Positions 39,607 through 52,455 of a stretch of 64,000 bases of DNA are shown here, piece by piece. Location of the stretch: assembly GCA_013397795.1 (NCBI GenBank), contig VZTJ01001142.1:1058371-1122370 (forward strand), written 5' to 3'. Positions within the stretch are counted from its first letter, which is position 1. Each line of letters begins with the position of its first letter. A program made the translations under genes and the position numbers. Below the pieces are notes generated by a model, which saw only the letters and a program-made list of their open reading frames with translations, had not been told where the DNA came from and made no database searches. Source of the stretch: Orthonyx spaldingii. Lineage: Eukaryota > Chordata > Aves > Passeriformes > Orthonychidae.

Positions 39607-42106
39607 ACAAGGTAAAAGGAATTTTGCCAGGATTAGTGATCAGTTTAGCAATATAATAAGTTTCTCTTTTGGTTCCTCTTGAGGAAAGCCCCATGCTAAT
39701 CCTCTCTTTTCTCCACCTTTCAAATCTCACTGGAAAAAGTAAAAAGAGAAAACCAACCCAACTCTGTAGAGATGATAGAGATCCTGTAGAATTCTTCCAC
39801 AGATTCATTTATTGACATAAAACTCATTCGAAAGAAGTAGGAACACTCCCAATTCACTGTATCTGGACTTACAGTCTATGGTTACTGATTGTGTACTGAT
39901 TAATTGGTTTTGTCTCTCAGAAGAGTTGATGTCTTGTGTTTGCTGAAAGAATTTCACCCACAAATGATGTTAGCAGATAGCAGTTTCCTTTGTTGACCTG
40001 TGACCAGCCTGGCAAGAAGCTCTGGGTGCCTAAAGAGACCAGATATGCTCTTCTCTGAATCCTGTACCTCTGTGGAGATAGTGGGTCCATCCCTGCTCAC
40101 TTCACTGTAGTTCACCAAGAAAAGAGTCATAGCAAACAGAGTTAACATCTGTTATAATCTCGAGGGAAAAATCACAACAGAAAACACAAGTAGATCATAT
40201 TAAAACACATAGAATTAGTAACTTCTTCCTTTTTGGGATAGTGTCCCTAACATTTATCATCACTGACAGTTCAATCTATCTCATATTTGAACTGTGGTCT
40301 CATAATTTCAGAATTAAGCCTTAGCACAGGCATGGAAATAACATCAGCAGTTCAGGAAAGTTCACTGTCTAATACCTCAGTGTTTTCTTCAGGGCTCAAA
40401 ACTAAGCAGTATTTAGACCTTTAATTCACTGTTGGTTGATGGAAGGAAAACAAGGATCCTTCACCAGCTGGGAAGATGGAAGATAAAGAACTCTGGGAGC
40501 TCTTAGAGGAAAAAAGATGAAACTGTGGAGAAGAAGGGAAAAAGATGATGTGGGAACTAGTCAGAGGGCATAAAATAATTCTAATAATCCACAACATGGA
40601 CCTGTTTGGAAGCACAGACTTTGAAAGTTTGAGTAGTGGGCAGCCCACAAGGAAAGTTGGCATATGTCTTTCAAAATAAGGGTGAGGAAAAACACAAATT
40701 TCATTCTTTAGATTTTCCTAGCAAAGAGTAACAAGTGATTGAAGTATCCTTGAGCTCCGAGGTGCTCTCAGACTGTTATATTCTTTCTTTGGCTTCAGCA
40801 TAACTGTTGGGCCAAAGAGACAGAAGCCAACCTGCTCACTTCTTAAAACTGCCACGCTGGTTTTAGATAAACTCCACATTCAGCTGAGTCCAGCTCACTT
40901 AATGAACACTCATCAGGATTAGATACCTTTGGGATTCACAGCCAACCTTCCATTTAAAGAGAGCAAACCCAGCCATACATGATCAGACAGAAAGATGTAT
41001 CCGATGCATCTGGGCTCTCCAGCTCCCTCCAGCAAAACTAAGCAATGAAGAACTGGGCTTGCATTCATGCTATGGCACTACTGACTTCTATCTCCTGCAG
41101 GAAAACTCTGGAATGAACAGGACTTGCTTCCGTGCAGAAGTGCTAACTTATTGATAGCACCACAGCTGTATTTAAAGCTCTTTTCCTGAGGCAGCTTTTC
41201 TCTATTGTTGACAGTAAAATGGATGCACTATGAAAAGAGATTTATGTTTTCAAACAGCTGGGGAATAATGTAAGGACCACAAAACAGATTCAATATTCTT
41301 TAGACTTCTTTAAAATGAGCAAAACTAAAAATATGCTATTGATGCCCAAAGGGATTTTTAAAATACTGAAAGTCCTGGCATTGGAGACAATGTCTTTTTC
41401 CCACAAAGCAAAAGATTTTTTTTCATGCTCTCATGGCAAAATGTGCAGTGTCCACTCTGTTCTGCTCAACAGAACCTGGTTAAAATACTCTTCAAATCAA
41501 ACTTTTTTCTGAGAAAATCACTTGTACAACGAAATCAACAATTTTCTTTACACAATATTAATTTAGAAAATGTCTTTGTGATCACTGTTACTTGCATACT
41601 GGGCTGTGAAATTAACTGTGCAGGGAGCAGTCATAGGAAGGGATTCTTCCCTTCCACTGGGTGCTTGTGAGTATGACAAAGATGAAGCCAGACTCTTCAC
41701 AGAGCTCAGCAGCCAATAATAGGAAATAGATTACATTCACAAGCTGAAGTAAATGAAATTCCAACTGAATAAAAAGGAAAATAAGAAGCAAACCAAACTA
41801 AGCAACCCAACAAAAACACACCAAAATTTTTTTTGGTTTTCAAAGCTCTACAAACAAGCTCTGTTCAGCCTCATCTATAATGTGAAAGCCAACCCTGTGC
41901 GTGTGAAGTAGGACTGGAGAGCTCCAGCAGTCCTTTGCTCTGTGAGTCACCCTATCTGTTTCCAATTGCTCCATAAAGCACACCTTAAGCCAGCATTATT
42001 GCTGTAAAATGCCATTTTTCCTTTCCCTCAACCTCATCTCACCCTTCATAGTGACATAAGGCATGTGCTGATGCAGGTTGGGTGACTAACCCAAAATCAA
42101 TACACT

Positions 42107-42126
42107 GGGGTGGGGCAGGGAGGGGG
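42107..42126 (+). other. Strong G-quadruplex motif
   Basis: Runs of 4, 4, 3 and 5 G are separated by only 1, 2 and 1 bases, on the sense strand of the large intron. Loops this short favour a very stable parallel quadruplex in DNA or nascent RNA. Confidence 0.75.
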
Positions 42127-45100
42127 TGAGGTTGCAGAGAGCAGGATCATTTCTGCCAACGAGCTCACTAGGCAGCTGTACAAACATCTATGGCTACAGG
42201 AGATAAAGCCAGGGACACTGTGTGGGAAGCAATAAGCAGGAGTGTGGAGAGAGCTCTTTCAGCACCAGTGCCTGTTTATGACTTTTGAAGAATCAGTGAT
42301 TAGTTACAGGTAACGACCTTTTCAGCTAGACTGGTGCTGAGGGTGGTATCATTTTCTTTAAGGGAACACCTCATCAGGAGGAGTTTGAAGCAGCAATCTG
42401 ATTCAACTGTTTATTAAACACTCCATGGTATTTTTCATAACCACTGAGCTGGTTGTATCCCTCCCAGGTAATTAGGTTCTATTGCTTGAAGTTCCCTGCT
42501 GCAACTGCCTACAATTAATGTGTTCTTTTCTTTCCCTAATGACCACAATACCTGGAATATCTGATCACAGGCTTTGTAAATAAGGGGCTATTTGAAATAA
42601 AAAAAAAAAAAATCTTTGTTAAATAACAGAAAAAAAAAACAAGCCATGTTGGGTTTTTTTGCACGGTCTTTGTCTGAACAGAAGGATGATGGTTTTATGG
42701 TAAATCGCTGAGGAAAACTCAGCAAAATTTTTTTTGTCAGTGCCAGTTGCATCAGTTTTGTCTTTTGACAGCAGAGGAGTTAATTCTGCCTTTACTAGTG
42801 CCTGTTTTCGTGGCATAACAAACAGCTTTCAGAATCAGAAAGTACACTGCTCAGTGGGGTAGCAGACTTGCCTTATGTTTCTTGAAGCATTCTTGATAAA
42901 AAATGCTCCTTTGCTGCAGCCTATATGTCACATGGAAAAAGGAAGTAAATTCAGCATGAAGCTTGAAAGCTCCTTATTTTGTTGTCTCTTTATGCTTTTC
43001 TGAGATCGTTTAGAAAAGTACTGAAGATTGCCAATATACATTTAATTGCAATTACTCTCTTTAACTGTAGCTGCCTGACCCTTCTGATTAGAACTGCCTA
43101 CAATTACTTATATTTTTGTGCAAATAATGATTGTAAACATATAATACAGACCAGTCTATAAAACAGATGCACAAAAATTATTGTATTCTATCCCAGACAA
43201 CTCAGAATTTAAAAAGAAAAAAGGATACACAATGATTTTTGTTGCTGTCTTGGGTAATGTTACTTTTTTGTGTTTGTTAAGCCTCAGTTCTTTCTTAACT
43301 GTAAATAATGGTGCTATCCTTTCTAAATTGTAGGTGTTTGCTAAGTGCCACTAGCATTATTATTATTAAGGGAAACAAACCAAAATTTTGTAAAGAACAA
43401 ATAGTGCAAGCTGCTGAAAGTATTTATCACAAAAGGTCTGAGATAAAAATTTTGATTTTTTTGATGGAAATTGTGACTATTAACTGACAGCATGATGGAC
43501 CCCTCAGGCTAAATTCTATTTAATGTAGAGGGCTGTTTATGTTGTTCTACTGAATTGTATTGTATGGATTTTATATCAAAATTGGAAGTTGATTGCCTTG
43601 CACAGGACAATTAAATGTCTTGTGAGCCATTTCAGTACCAAGTTTGCAGTCTCTAACAGTAGTATGATGTCCTCGGTCAGAGTCATGGACTTAGAAGTCT
43701 GCCTTCTTTCCTGCAGCCAAGCTGTGTTGGGAAGGAGGAATGAAAATGTGCAGAGAAGTTAAATTGGTGTTCACCTGAGTTACGATGTATACATACGCTC
43801 AAATTTCAGATGTGAAGGTAGTGAAATTTACAGATTTGACTGGTAAACAAAGCTTCTCCCTCTTTGGAAGATCTGCCAATAGAGAGACCTTGTGACTTCA
43901 ACACTGAGTAGAACATGAATATAGCAGCACTCAGAGACTTGCAGTTCAGCTGTGGACCCACAAAGTTTTGCTTGTGAAACCTCATGCAAGGGGACACCTG
44001 TGGTACATATGGTCAGGAGGGGGTAAAATTGTGCAGAAATAACTTCAAAGATAAAACATGGTCTTCAGCTTCTTTGGCCACGACATCCTGTATTTCACAA
44101 TGATAATCACTACACAGAAATAATTAGCACTACCAGCAATCAATAAATTCATTTACATTAATATGAGTATGAAAATGTTGTATATTCCAAACCAGATGGA
44201 CAACTTGATCCTGCTCTCAGGGAAGAAAACACAGGTTAATTTTACATGATGAATTCAGGCATTGGACTTTGAATTTGAGGAAGTTGGCTCATAGATTTTA
44301 GGAAAACATTTCCTTCCAGCAATAGATCGTAATCTGAATTGATCTTTAGTGACTTTATTAATGTTCCTGAGCTAATCTATATCTCTACCTCCATATTTGC
44401 ATATTTAAATATTTATGCCTTTATTTTTATGCTTACATACTCAGTGATTTATTACTTTTGTTGGAAAGTCAGTAAAAAGCTGTTCAAGTCACTAAATAAT
44501 GTCAAATGCTAATGAGAAATACTGACTAGTCTTGAAATCCTATTTTTTTTTTAGTCCTCAATCATTTAATATTTTGCTTGTCCTTTAATCAGTTGATTTT
44601 TTACTGAGATTTTCTACAGCTGTTAATATTTTTTCTGACCTAGAATTACGAGACCTATATTCTGTGAAAAAATATGCATCACAAACTGTTCCTGACAGAT
44701 GCAGAAACAATTCATTGGGCATAAGGTTGCTCACAAATAACATTTAAGTTGCAACCTGACACTGGTTCTTCTATGTGATGAGGAAAGAGGAGTTTGATAT
44801 GGACTTTACGGTTCTTCACAAGGTTCTCTCAGTGGTGCTCAGTGTCTCAGCTGGTGTGGTATCTAACCATGGCCTGGCACCAGCTTGGCAAGTCATTGTT
44901 CACGAGCATTATCCTAAGGGACAGTGTCTTTTCTTGGGTTTGAGCCAATTCCAAGCAGATATTCAGTAGTCACATCGTGTCTTTTTAGGGTTTCTAAAAA
45001 GGCAATGCTGTAGAGTTTTTAAATATTCTTTACGTCATCAAGACTCCTTTTGTGGTGACTCTTCGGGGGAGGGAACCTTTCTTCAGTTTATGCAAACCTG

Positions 45101-46908
45101 AACTGAAGGTTTAATAAATCTTCTGTCTTACAGTATGAAAATCTTTCTGAATAAGTTCAAAATCCAGGAGAATATATGTTCTGTTTTCCTAAAATCTGTC
45201 TTCCTTTTCAGTTTAACCCTCCTCCTCCACCTTTTTACTTTCTGTTCTAAATTGATTGAAAATGTAAAGAAAGCCTGTGCAATTTCTTCAGGTACTGGAA
45301 TCATATTCATGGATGATGATCACAAATGCAACGCTATACTTGATTACAAATTTATAATGAGTATACAACTCATATAGCTTGGGGTTTTTTCCATGTCCCA
45401 GGTATTTTACATTTCAAAACCCACCAGACAAATTTTAAATCACATTATGCAAAGAATCGATGTTGCACTTTCAGTTAGTGAGGTCTTGCAAAACCCTACT
45501 TTCAATTCCCATATGCACAGCTTTCATTTTTAAATGTAAATTATGAGCAAGACCTCAACAATCATCTTCAAGAGTACTGCTAAATCTTAGAGATTCTTGA
45601 AAAAATCATGAGTGTTGGCCTCAGTGCATAAAGTCTATGAAGCATTAACTCTCAAAACAAGAGACTAAACTTTTTCTGTTGTCAGAAAGTAAATCTACAG
45701 GAGATGTCAGGGCATTAGCTCACTATGAGATACTCCTTTGTATTCATTATTGAAAAGATTCAGCTAATTACACAAGTTCTATTGCATGCATGCTGCCCAG
45801 GAGCAGAAAAGGATTTTCAATTAGTTACAAAACAGCTGGGTTTCTTTTTATCTACAGATAGATGGTACATGCTTCAGTGACTTCAGAAAATATAGCAGGA
45901 GTTTCTAAGCCAGACAGATTTAAACACCAATATATGTGTGTTTTCTTATTCACCTTGTCTGGTGCACATAATTTTGAGAAAACTTTGATTAGAAAAGTTT
46001 TCCAGTTGCAGATGGAATTGATATCACATCCAGCTGAAGGCCAAGAAATCATAGCCTCAATCCCCCTTATTTGGGACACTCTCAGATTCCAAAACAGGGG
46101 ATTGAGTGCCTCTTCTGTGTGGCACCAGGGAGAGGTCCCAGCATCTGAGAGAAATCAGTCTTTGTCTTTTTTTTCTCTATAGTCCTGAATAAATATTTTA
46201 GGTGATCATACTGAAAATTTTCAGTTTTACACTGTAAATCATTTCCCCTTGCATCTCTACTACCAATCTATCATATTCCATGACTGAATATTAAGCCCTT
46301 CTGTTTTACTAAAATCCATAATTTCCAGCTCACCTTTCTTTGTGAGAGGACTCCTACTATCTCTCCCATTCCCCATGGAAGTTCAGAAAGTCAGAAACAT
46401 TTTTGACATGTTCTCCCCTACAGAAGATTGCAAATGTCACTTTGTCCACCTGGAACATGGACTTAAAATTTTCACCTTTGCCATTGTTTTTTACGTTACA
46501 TATATTTTTATGTTATATATAATTCCATACCAGTTCATGAACACTCTAAATAGGAACATATTTTCTCTTTTTCTTCCCATCATTTCAGTCTTCATCACAA
46601 AGCTCTGAGTGGATTTGCATAAGTGCTGTACTGCCCCTGTACTTTTTCTTCTGCTCTAGGTTTTTATATAATATTTTTTATTCAAACATATCTCTGTGGA
46701 GTTTAGCCATACACATCAGTGCAACAGTGCAATGAAATAGCAACTTTAGGATATGTCTATTATAGCAGCTTGAGGGAATCAGCATTGTATGAAATAAAGA
46801 ATAATGGCACTGCTGTGTGCTGAATGAGAGGGAAAATGTAAAGTATGCACTCCAATGAAAAGCAGGTACATTAGTCTATAAAGACTTCTGGTAGAAAGTT
46901 AAAAACTT

Positions 46909-46923
46909 AAAAAAAAAAAAAAA
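46909..46923 (+). repeat. Poly(A) tract, A15
   Basis: Fifteen A, followed by TAAAG. No element recognised upstream. Confidence 0.6.
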
Positions 46924-49900
46924 TAAAGAAAAGAGCATTTAACAGAAGACTCCAGGCAGAAGCTGAAAAGTAAATTGATATTTCTTCAGACTGGTAACTT
47001 TAGGAACCATGTCCACATTACTGTGAGATGCTTTGATGCTTTCAGGCATCAGTCCTCCACGGACTGTAGAACTCTGAGTTCTGCATAATATTATAGAATA
47101 CTCTGCAGAACAGTTCTGTTCACCCCTCCTGAGCAAAATCTGGATTAACAGGTTTTTTAGTTTTGAGTGAGCTGATTCCATATTTATCCTGATTAATGGA
47201 AAGGATCATCCTCCATTGCTCTGTTGGACAGATTGTGCAGGTAGTAGAATCCCAGTAGTGATTACAAGTATTCGTTCTTAAGTTAAAATTTCCTAGGTTC
47301 TCTACAGCCAGCCCCCAAATACTCTGATGGTCCTGGAAGACAGATTTGGTTTTGTTTTGCACATTAGTCACAATGAGCTTTGCTAGAATTATCGTAGCTC
47401 TTACTGTCACACAGAATAGGCAATGTCTCATACTCTTACACTTCGTAGTCCTATTAGCAACAATAATTTCAGTAATCATTCTTATTTAATGAGAGAGAAA
47501 CAGCATCTCAACATTGGGCTGCTGCCACTGCACCAGGTAACGTCAGTACGCAAAAGAAAATCTATGAATATAAGAGCATACCTGTCTTCCACATGAACAG
47601 TCAGTGCAGAAGCTTTTGCTCTGGTACCCAAGCTGTGCAGCACGCACGGCTGTGCTCTCCAGTGTGTAGCTCCAGGGAGGTATGAGCAAGACTTTAAGCA
47701 TATTTCACTGAAAGTGCCTCAGAGCTGCGGCATAAATCTGAGGAGGAATCTGGAAATCATGATGTGAGGAGTGAATAGGCACGTTCTTACCAAAAATTTT
47801 CATCTCCAGCTATCATGATAGTGTGCCTACTAGGTTTACAGCACAAAAGAGTGCTAACATATTGTGTTAGCTTGGGTACGTGTATGGATGTATTTGTGTA
47901 TACAAATGCCATCTTCCACCTCCTTCTCAAAGAAAGCCTCATAGAGTTACATATGCCACCATGTGTTAAGAAATTTTTTTGTGGGCTATAAATGACTTGG
48001 CCAAGCTGTGAAATGAAACAGCTTGTTCCACTGCACTAACAGTGCAGGCTCAGTGCTTATTGTCTGTGCAGCAAATGTTCGATGAGTCACTCTCCAAACG
48101 AAGCCACATCATATGAGGCTCTTACACCAAGTCCTATTCACTGTGTATACATCCTTGTGGTAAGACAGCTTTATGACAAAGGGAAAATATCAAAATACAC
48201 TATTATTTGCACTGTTAAGTCAGAAAACAGTGGTATGTTTTTCAGCTTGACTGCCACTTTTAAAAGTCTTCAGCCTGCCTAGTAAAACTAATCCTGTATT
48301 AGATGTGTAGGTAACATCTCCTCCTGAAGTTACAATTTTACCTTTGAACTGCTTTTCTGTTTATCATTCTAATGATATAAATTCTCTAAAGACCTGCATC
48401 TAATTTTATCCATCTACCTTTGAAGTTTAATTTTTTTTTGCTTTCACTAGACCATATGTCAAAAAACTACAATGAATGAAAAAACACTTCTTAAACACCC
48501 CTTTGTCAAAGCAACTAGGGGAGTTCCTAGGTGTTCCTGTTATGCAACATGTTCTTGGGTTTACATTTAAATGCAATAGAACTGTTTTTGCTTCTACTTG
48601 ACCCAAAAATTCAGCAGACATTATATAAATAAACTCCGTTTTCATATCACTCTGCTCACTTCTGAATGGTCAGAAGGTTTCCTAACATAAAACTACTTTT
48701 TGGAAATGCAAGCTGAAAGTGTTTTGGTTTCATTGCTTTCATTTTCAGCTGTTGTTTTTAGCAAATACATTGTTCTTACAACATTTTCTAAACACTCTGT
48801 GTATTTTAATTTAGGTTGATGAATGTTTGTTTACATCCCAAGTACGAAATATTCTGTTCAAATTATTTGTCTCTCTTTGGATTCCCAAAAGTAAATACAA
48901 TAAATGCAAAACGTACTTGGTTATATAGTTTTTCCCCTTCTGATATTGTGCTACTTAAGACTTCTGCATTATATTTATAATTATTTGATCCTCTTTATTA
49001 TATCTTTAAGGACATTTTCTATTATGTCTTGCTACCATCCATGTGACTAATTATTCTCCCCTTAAAGTGTTTATATTATTTCCATTATACATTCATCATA
49101 TTGTAACATAAGCCAAATGGACTTTAATCCATAGCCTAGGATTTCTAGTATTTCTAGCCAGAATGTCTAATTTCTCAAAATCAAGTGGACACAAAGAATA
49201 AATAAATCTGTTGTGATATTCACATCTTCATATGTATATTCAAAGTGAGAAGGTGTAAAATTTTTCATTATTTTGACACAGCGAAGGCTGGATCAGAAGA
49301 GATTTTGTCATTTCAGACTATATTGTCAAACTCTCAAAAACTTGCATATTAAAACTAAAAAAAATATTAAAAAATGTTTTTACCATGGGAGAGGGAAAGT
49401 AGCTTAAAATATGTCATCTTTTAAATGAGAACCTAAGCAAATCTAGCAAAATCCTCCCTATTTTTGTATAGGTAGGACTCATTTTGTGTTCTCATACTGA
49501 CTTAAAAAAAGAGTGCACACTCAGTCATCCTACCTTGACAAAATATTTATGCTGTGTTACACAAAGATCGTTGTAGCATTGTGAAAATACTTTACTGAAC
49601 AGTGGTTATGTCAAATTCAGACTTTTGCAGGCAGTTTGCAATTTTTTTTCTTCCTTTAGCAACACATTTTCTCCTTGGTAAAGCTGCAGTAGAATAAGCT
49701 TAAATAATCAAGGTTCAGGTTGCTCTGTATGTATGACATTAGTTTTCTTCTTCTCCCTGTATGAACTTCTGCTTATACAAAAAGGCAGGGCAAGGTCTGC
49801 CTTTCATCATCAAAATTTCAGATGTGCTATGGCAAGCCATCTCTTATGCAGCTGAATCTGCAGCGTCTGATATGTCTCATTATGTAAGATGCTAAAATTG

Positions 49901-50420
49901 TGAAGACTATGAATATATATTTAGACTTGGGCAGTGATTTATGTTGAGGATGAAAGGGAACAAAGGTGGTTGAAGAGAGTTTTTCCTACTTGGATTGCAG
50001 AGTTCCCCTTTTAGATCCAGGCTGCACGTATCTTTGAAGTTCAATTAAAATCACAAGAATAATTTCAATCATCATTTTAGTTTTTTCTCACTAAATTTAT
50101 GGAAAATGATGGAGCTGTAAATTTTAATTTTGATACTTCTAGCCCAGCTTCATTGGTTAAAAATCTGTTTTCTAAATGAAAACCATTAATTTTCATGGAA
50201 CTATCACTGAAAAAAGGCAGGCACCACCAAAGCCATTCATCTATCCAAAAAACCAAATCTTAAAGGAGTGTTATCCCTATTGCATACAGAGTTAAGGTCA
50301 TTTGCATTAGACATAAACACTTCCTTATGATTAACCCTGTCACTAGCTTATAATTCCAAATTAGAGCTAAAGTTTGGGGAAATCTGGTATTTGAAGGAAC
50401 TGCAGAGAGGATGTTGATAG

Positions 50421-50484
50421 AATTATATCTATAAATTATAGTTTATAGATATATAAATTATATAGAACTATAAATTATAGTTTA
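50421..50484. repeat. AT-rich local duplication
   Basis: AATTATAT followed by the 17-mer CTATAAATTATAGTTTA occurs twice. The 17-mers lie at 50429-50445 and 50468-50484 and are identical. The second copy carries three extra bases between the two parts. It is a recent short tandem duplication of near-palindromic sequence. Confidence 0.75.
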
Positions 50485-52440
50485 GAACATAAGAATTCCC
50501 TTCCACAGACGTGGAAGATGTAAATAAGAGATAATCCAGTAGGATGCACTATGAGTTAGTTGTGTAAATATCTTGACTTCCCTGACCTCATTTTTATTCT
50601 CTCTCTAGCTACTACTGGTCAAATGCAGACAGGTATTCTGTGTTCTTCTTCATCATTGAAAGCAATCTGTGGAGTGATCTCTGGTCACCTAAATTTGATA
50701 TTTACAGGTCTCATGATTTTCCCTCCATTTATTCCAAATCTCTCTATGGTACAGGGACAAGACTTGCCAGAATATTGAAAAAAAAATCTTACCAGAGAAA
50801 CCTCTGGTCCCCTATGCTGTCATTTTGGTCACTGGCTTGGGCAGTTTCTAATACTAGTGAAACTTTTTCCTCAGATTCACCTCCTCTAAGACTATTCCTT
50901 CATTTTACTCTTCCCACTGCCTCATGAACCTTTTCCTACAACATTTTAGAAAGTCACACAACAGAAATACAACTGGTTGAAACTGGATAGGTACAAGTAC
51001 GTCTTCATTTTTCGTATTTGAGCATATTGTGAAATTTCAGTGTTATTTTCCCACACATCACATTACTTCAGATCGAGAGTTTTTACACATGGTAACAATG
51101 TACAGTCAGAATTGAGTTTTGGGTTGGCTTAATTTTTGTTTTGTTTTGTGTTTTCTTTCAAAAAGATGAATAAAACTTGTGAAAGGGAGGCACACACAGA
51201 ATGACCAATATATGGAACAGAATTTATATTGTTTCTGGGAAATAGTCCACACTTCAAAATCTCAACAGGCAAAGGACTTTCTCTGTTTTCAAAATATGTT
51301 TTGTACAACAGCTTTGTTTCGTCTAAAAATAACGATTTGGGGCATACAGGCTGAATTATATTTAAATTTCTCTCGGCTAGGTCTGAGAATCACAACAGAA
51401 AGCTGTCAGCTTGTTCTTAAGCCTGAGCCTCTAAGACAGCCACCCTCACTGCCCACAAAATTGTAAATTGTGTTTGCTGCAAGCAAAGTTCCCAAGTTCT
51501 GCTCCTCTCCCCCATTACTCAATTGCATGAGCATCACATCTGAGGAGACTGGGAGATATTAATGAAAGACCTTCTTTGCTCATCTCATAACATATGGCCT
51601 GTTCTCAGCAGTCCACAATTTAAGGTAAGGAGAGGGAAGGAAAAAAGAGAGCTGCTCCTTCTGTGGTCTGCTCCCACCACAGAGAATCCCTGCGTCCCAG
51701 AGGGAGCCATTTATCAGGAGTGGAGCTGAGGTTGCCATCAGAGGAGAACGGCTGCCTGCACACAGTGTCCCTACCTGTGTCAGGTAAGGGACAGAATAAA
51801 TCATCAGAACACCATAATAACATCTTTTATAACTCCACCTAGCCTTTCCACAGGCAGATTAGGGAAGACTCTGAACACATACTAGGGACCCTTAGCAGCT
51901 GGAGTTCCTCTTCAGAGCAGAGGTAAATAAATACAACCTTTCTCTGAGCTTCAGTTTGTCCCATGAGCTGTTGATTGCACTGAAGAGCAAACTGAATATC
52001 CAGCTGCAAGAGGAGCAACAGATCTCAGAACATGAGTATATTCAACCTCATATTTATTGAGACAGACCCATGGTAGTAATCCCAACATCTATTTAAAGCC
52101 CTGTGAGACAGGAGGAAGAAGTAGTTAAGACTGTATTAGATGTGTGATTTTTCTTACTGCAGAAAAAAGGAATATAAAACCAGCCTACAAGAGAAAAGTG
52201 TGACAATTGTCATGGAGAAAGAAATATGTGTGCAAAAGGTAAAAGACAAAAAGAAGGAAATTTAAAAAAAATCATAAGGACAGAAAAGGTTGGAGCCTGT
52301 AAACATTGGGAAGCATTGTTTATGATGGTTATTCATTGTTATTTTGCAGCAGCTTTGCCAGTAGCTCATGCCCTAGCAAGAGGATGAAAGGCATTATGAA
52401 TACAAACAGCTGGTACTGCAAGTAACTTGTGTGATGGTAG

Positions 52441-52455
52441 AAAAAAAAAAAAAAA
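52441..52455 (+). repeat. Poly(A) tract, A15
   Basis: Fifteen A followed by purine-rich GAAAG units. No recognisable element precedes it. Confidence 0.6.

Noticed and set aside
39494..39808. 104-codon minus-strand frame rich in Asn, Lys and Thr.
   Set aside because: Caused by the T/G low-complexity tract; no homology recognised.
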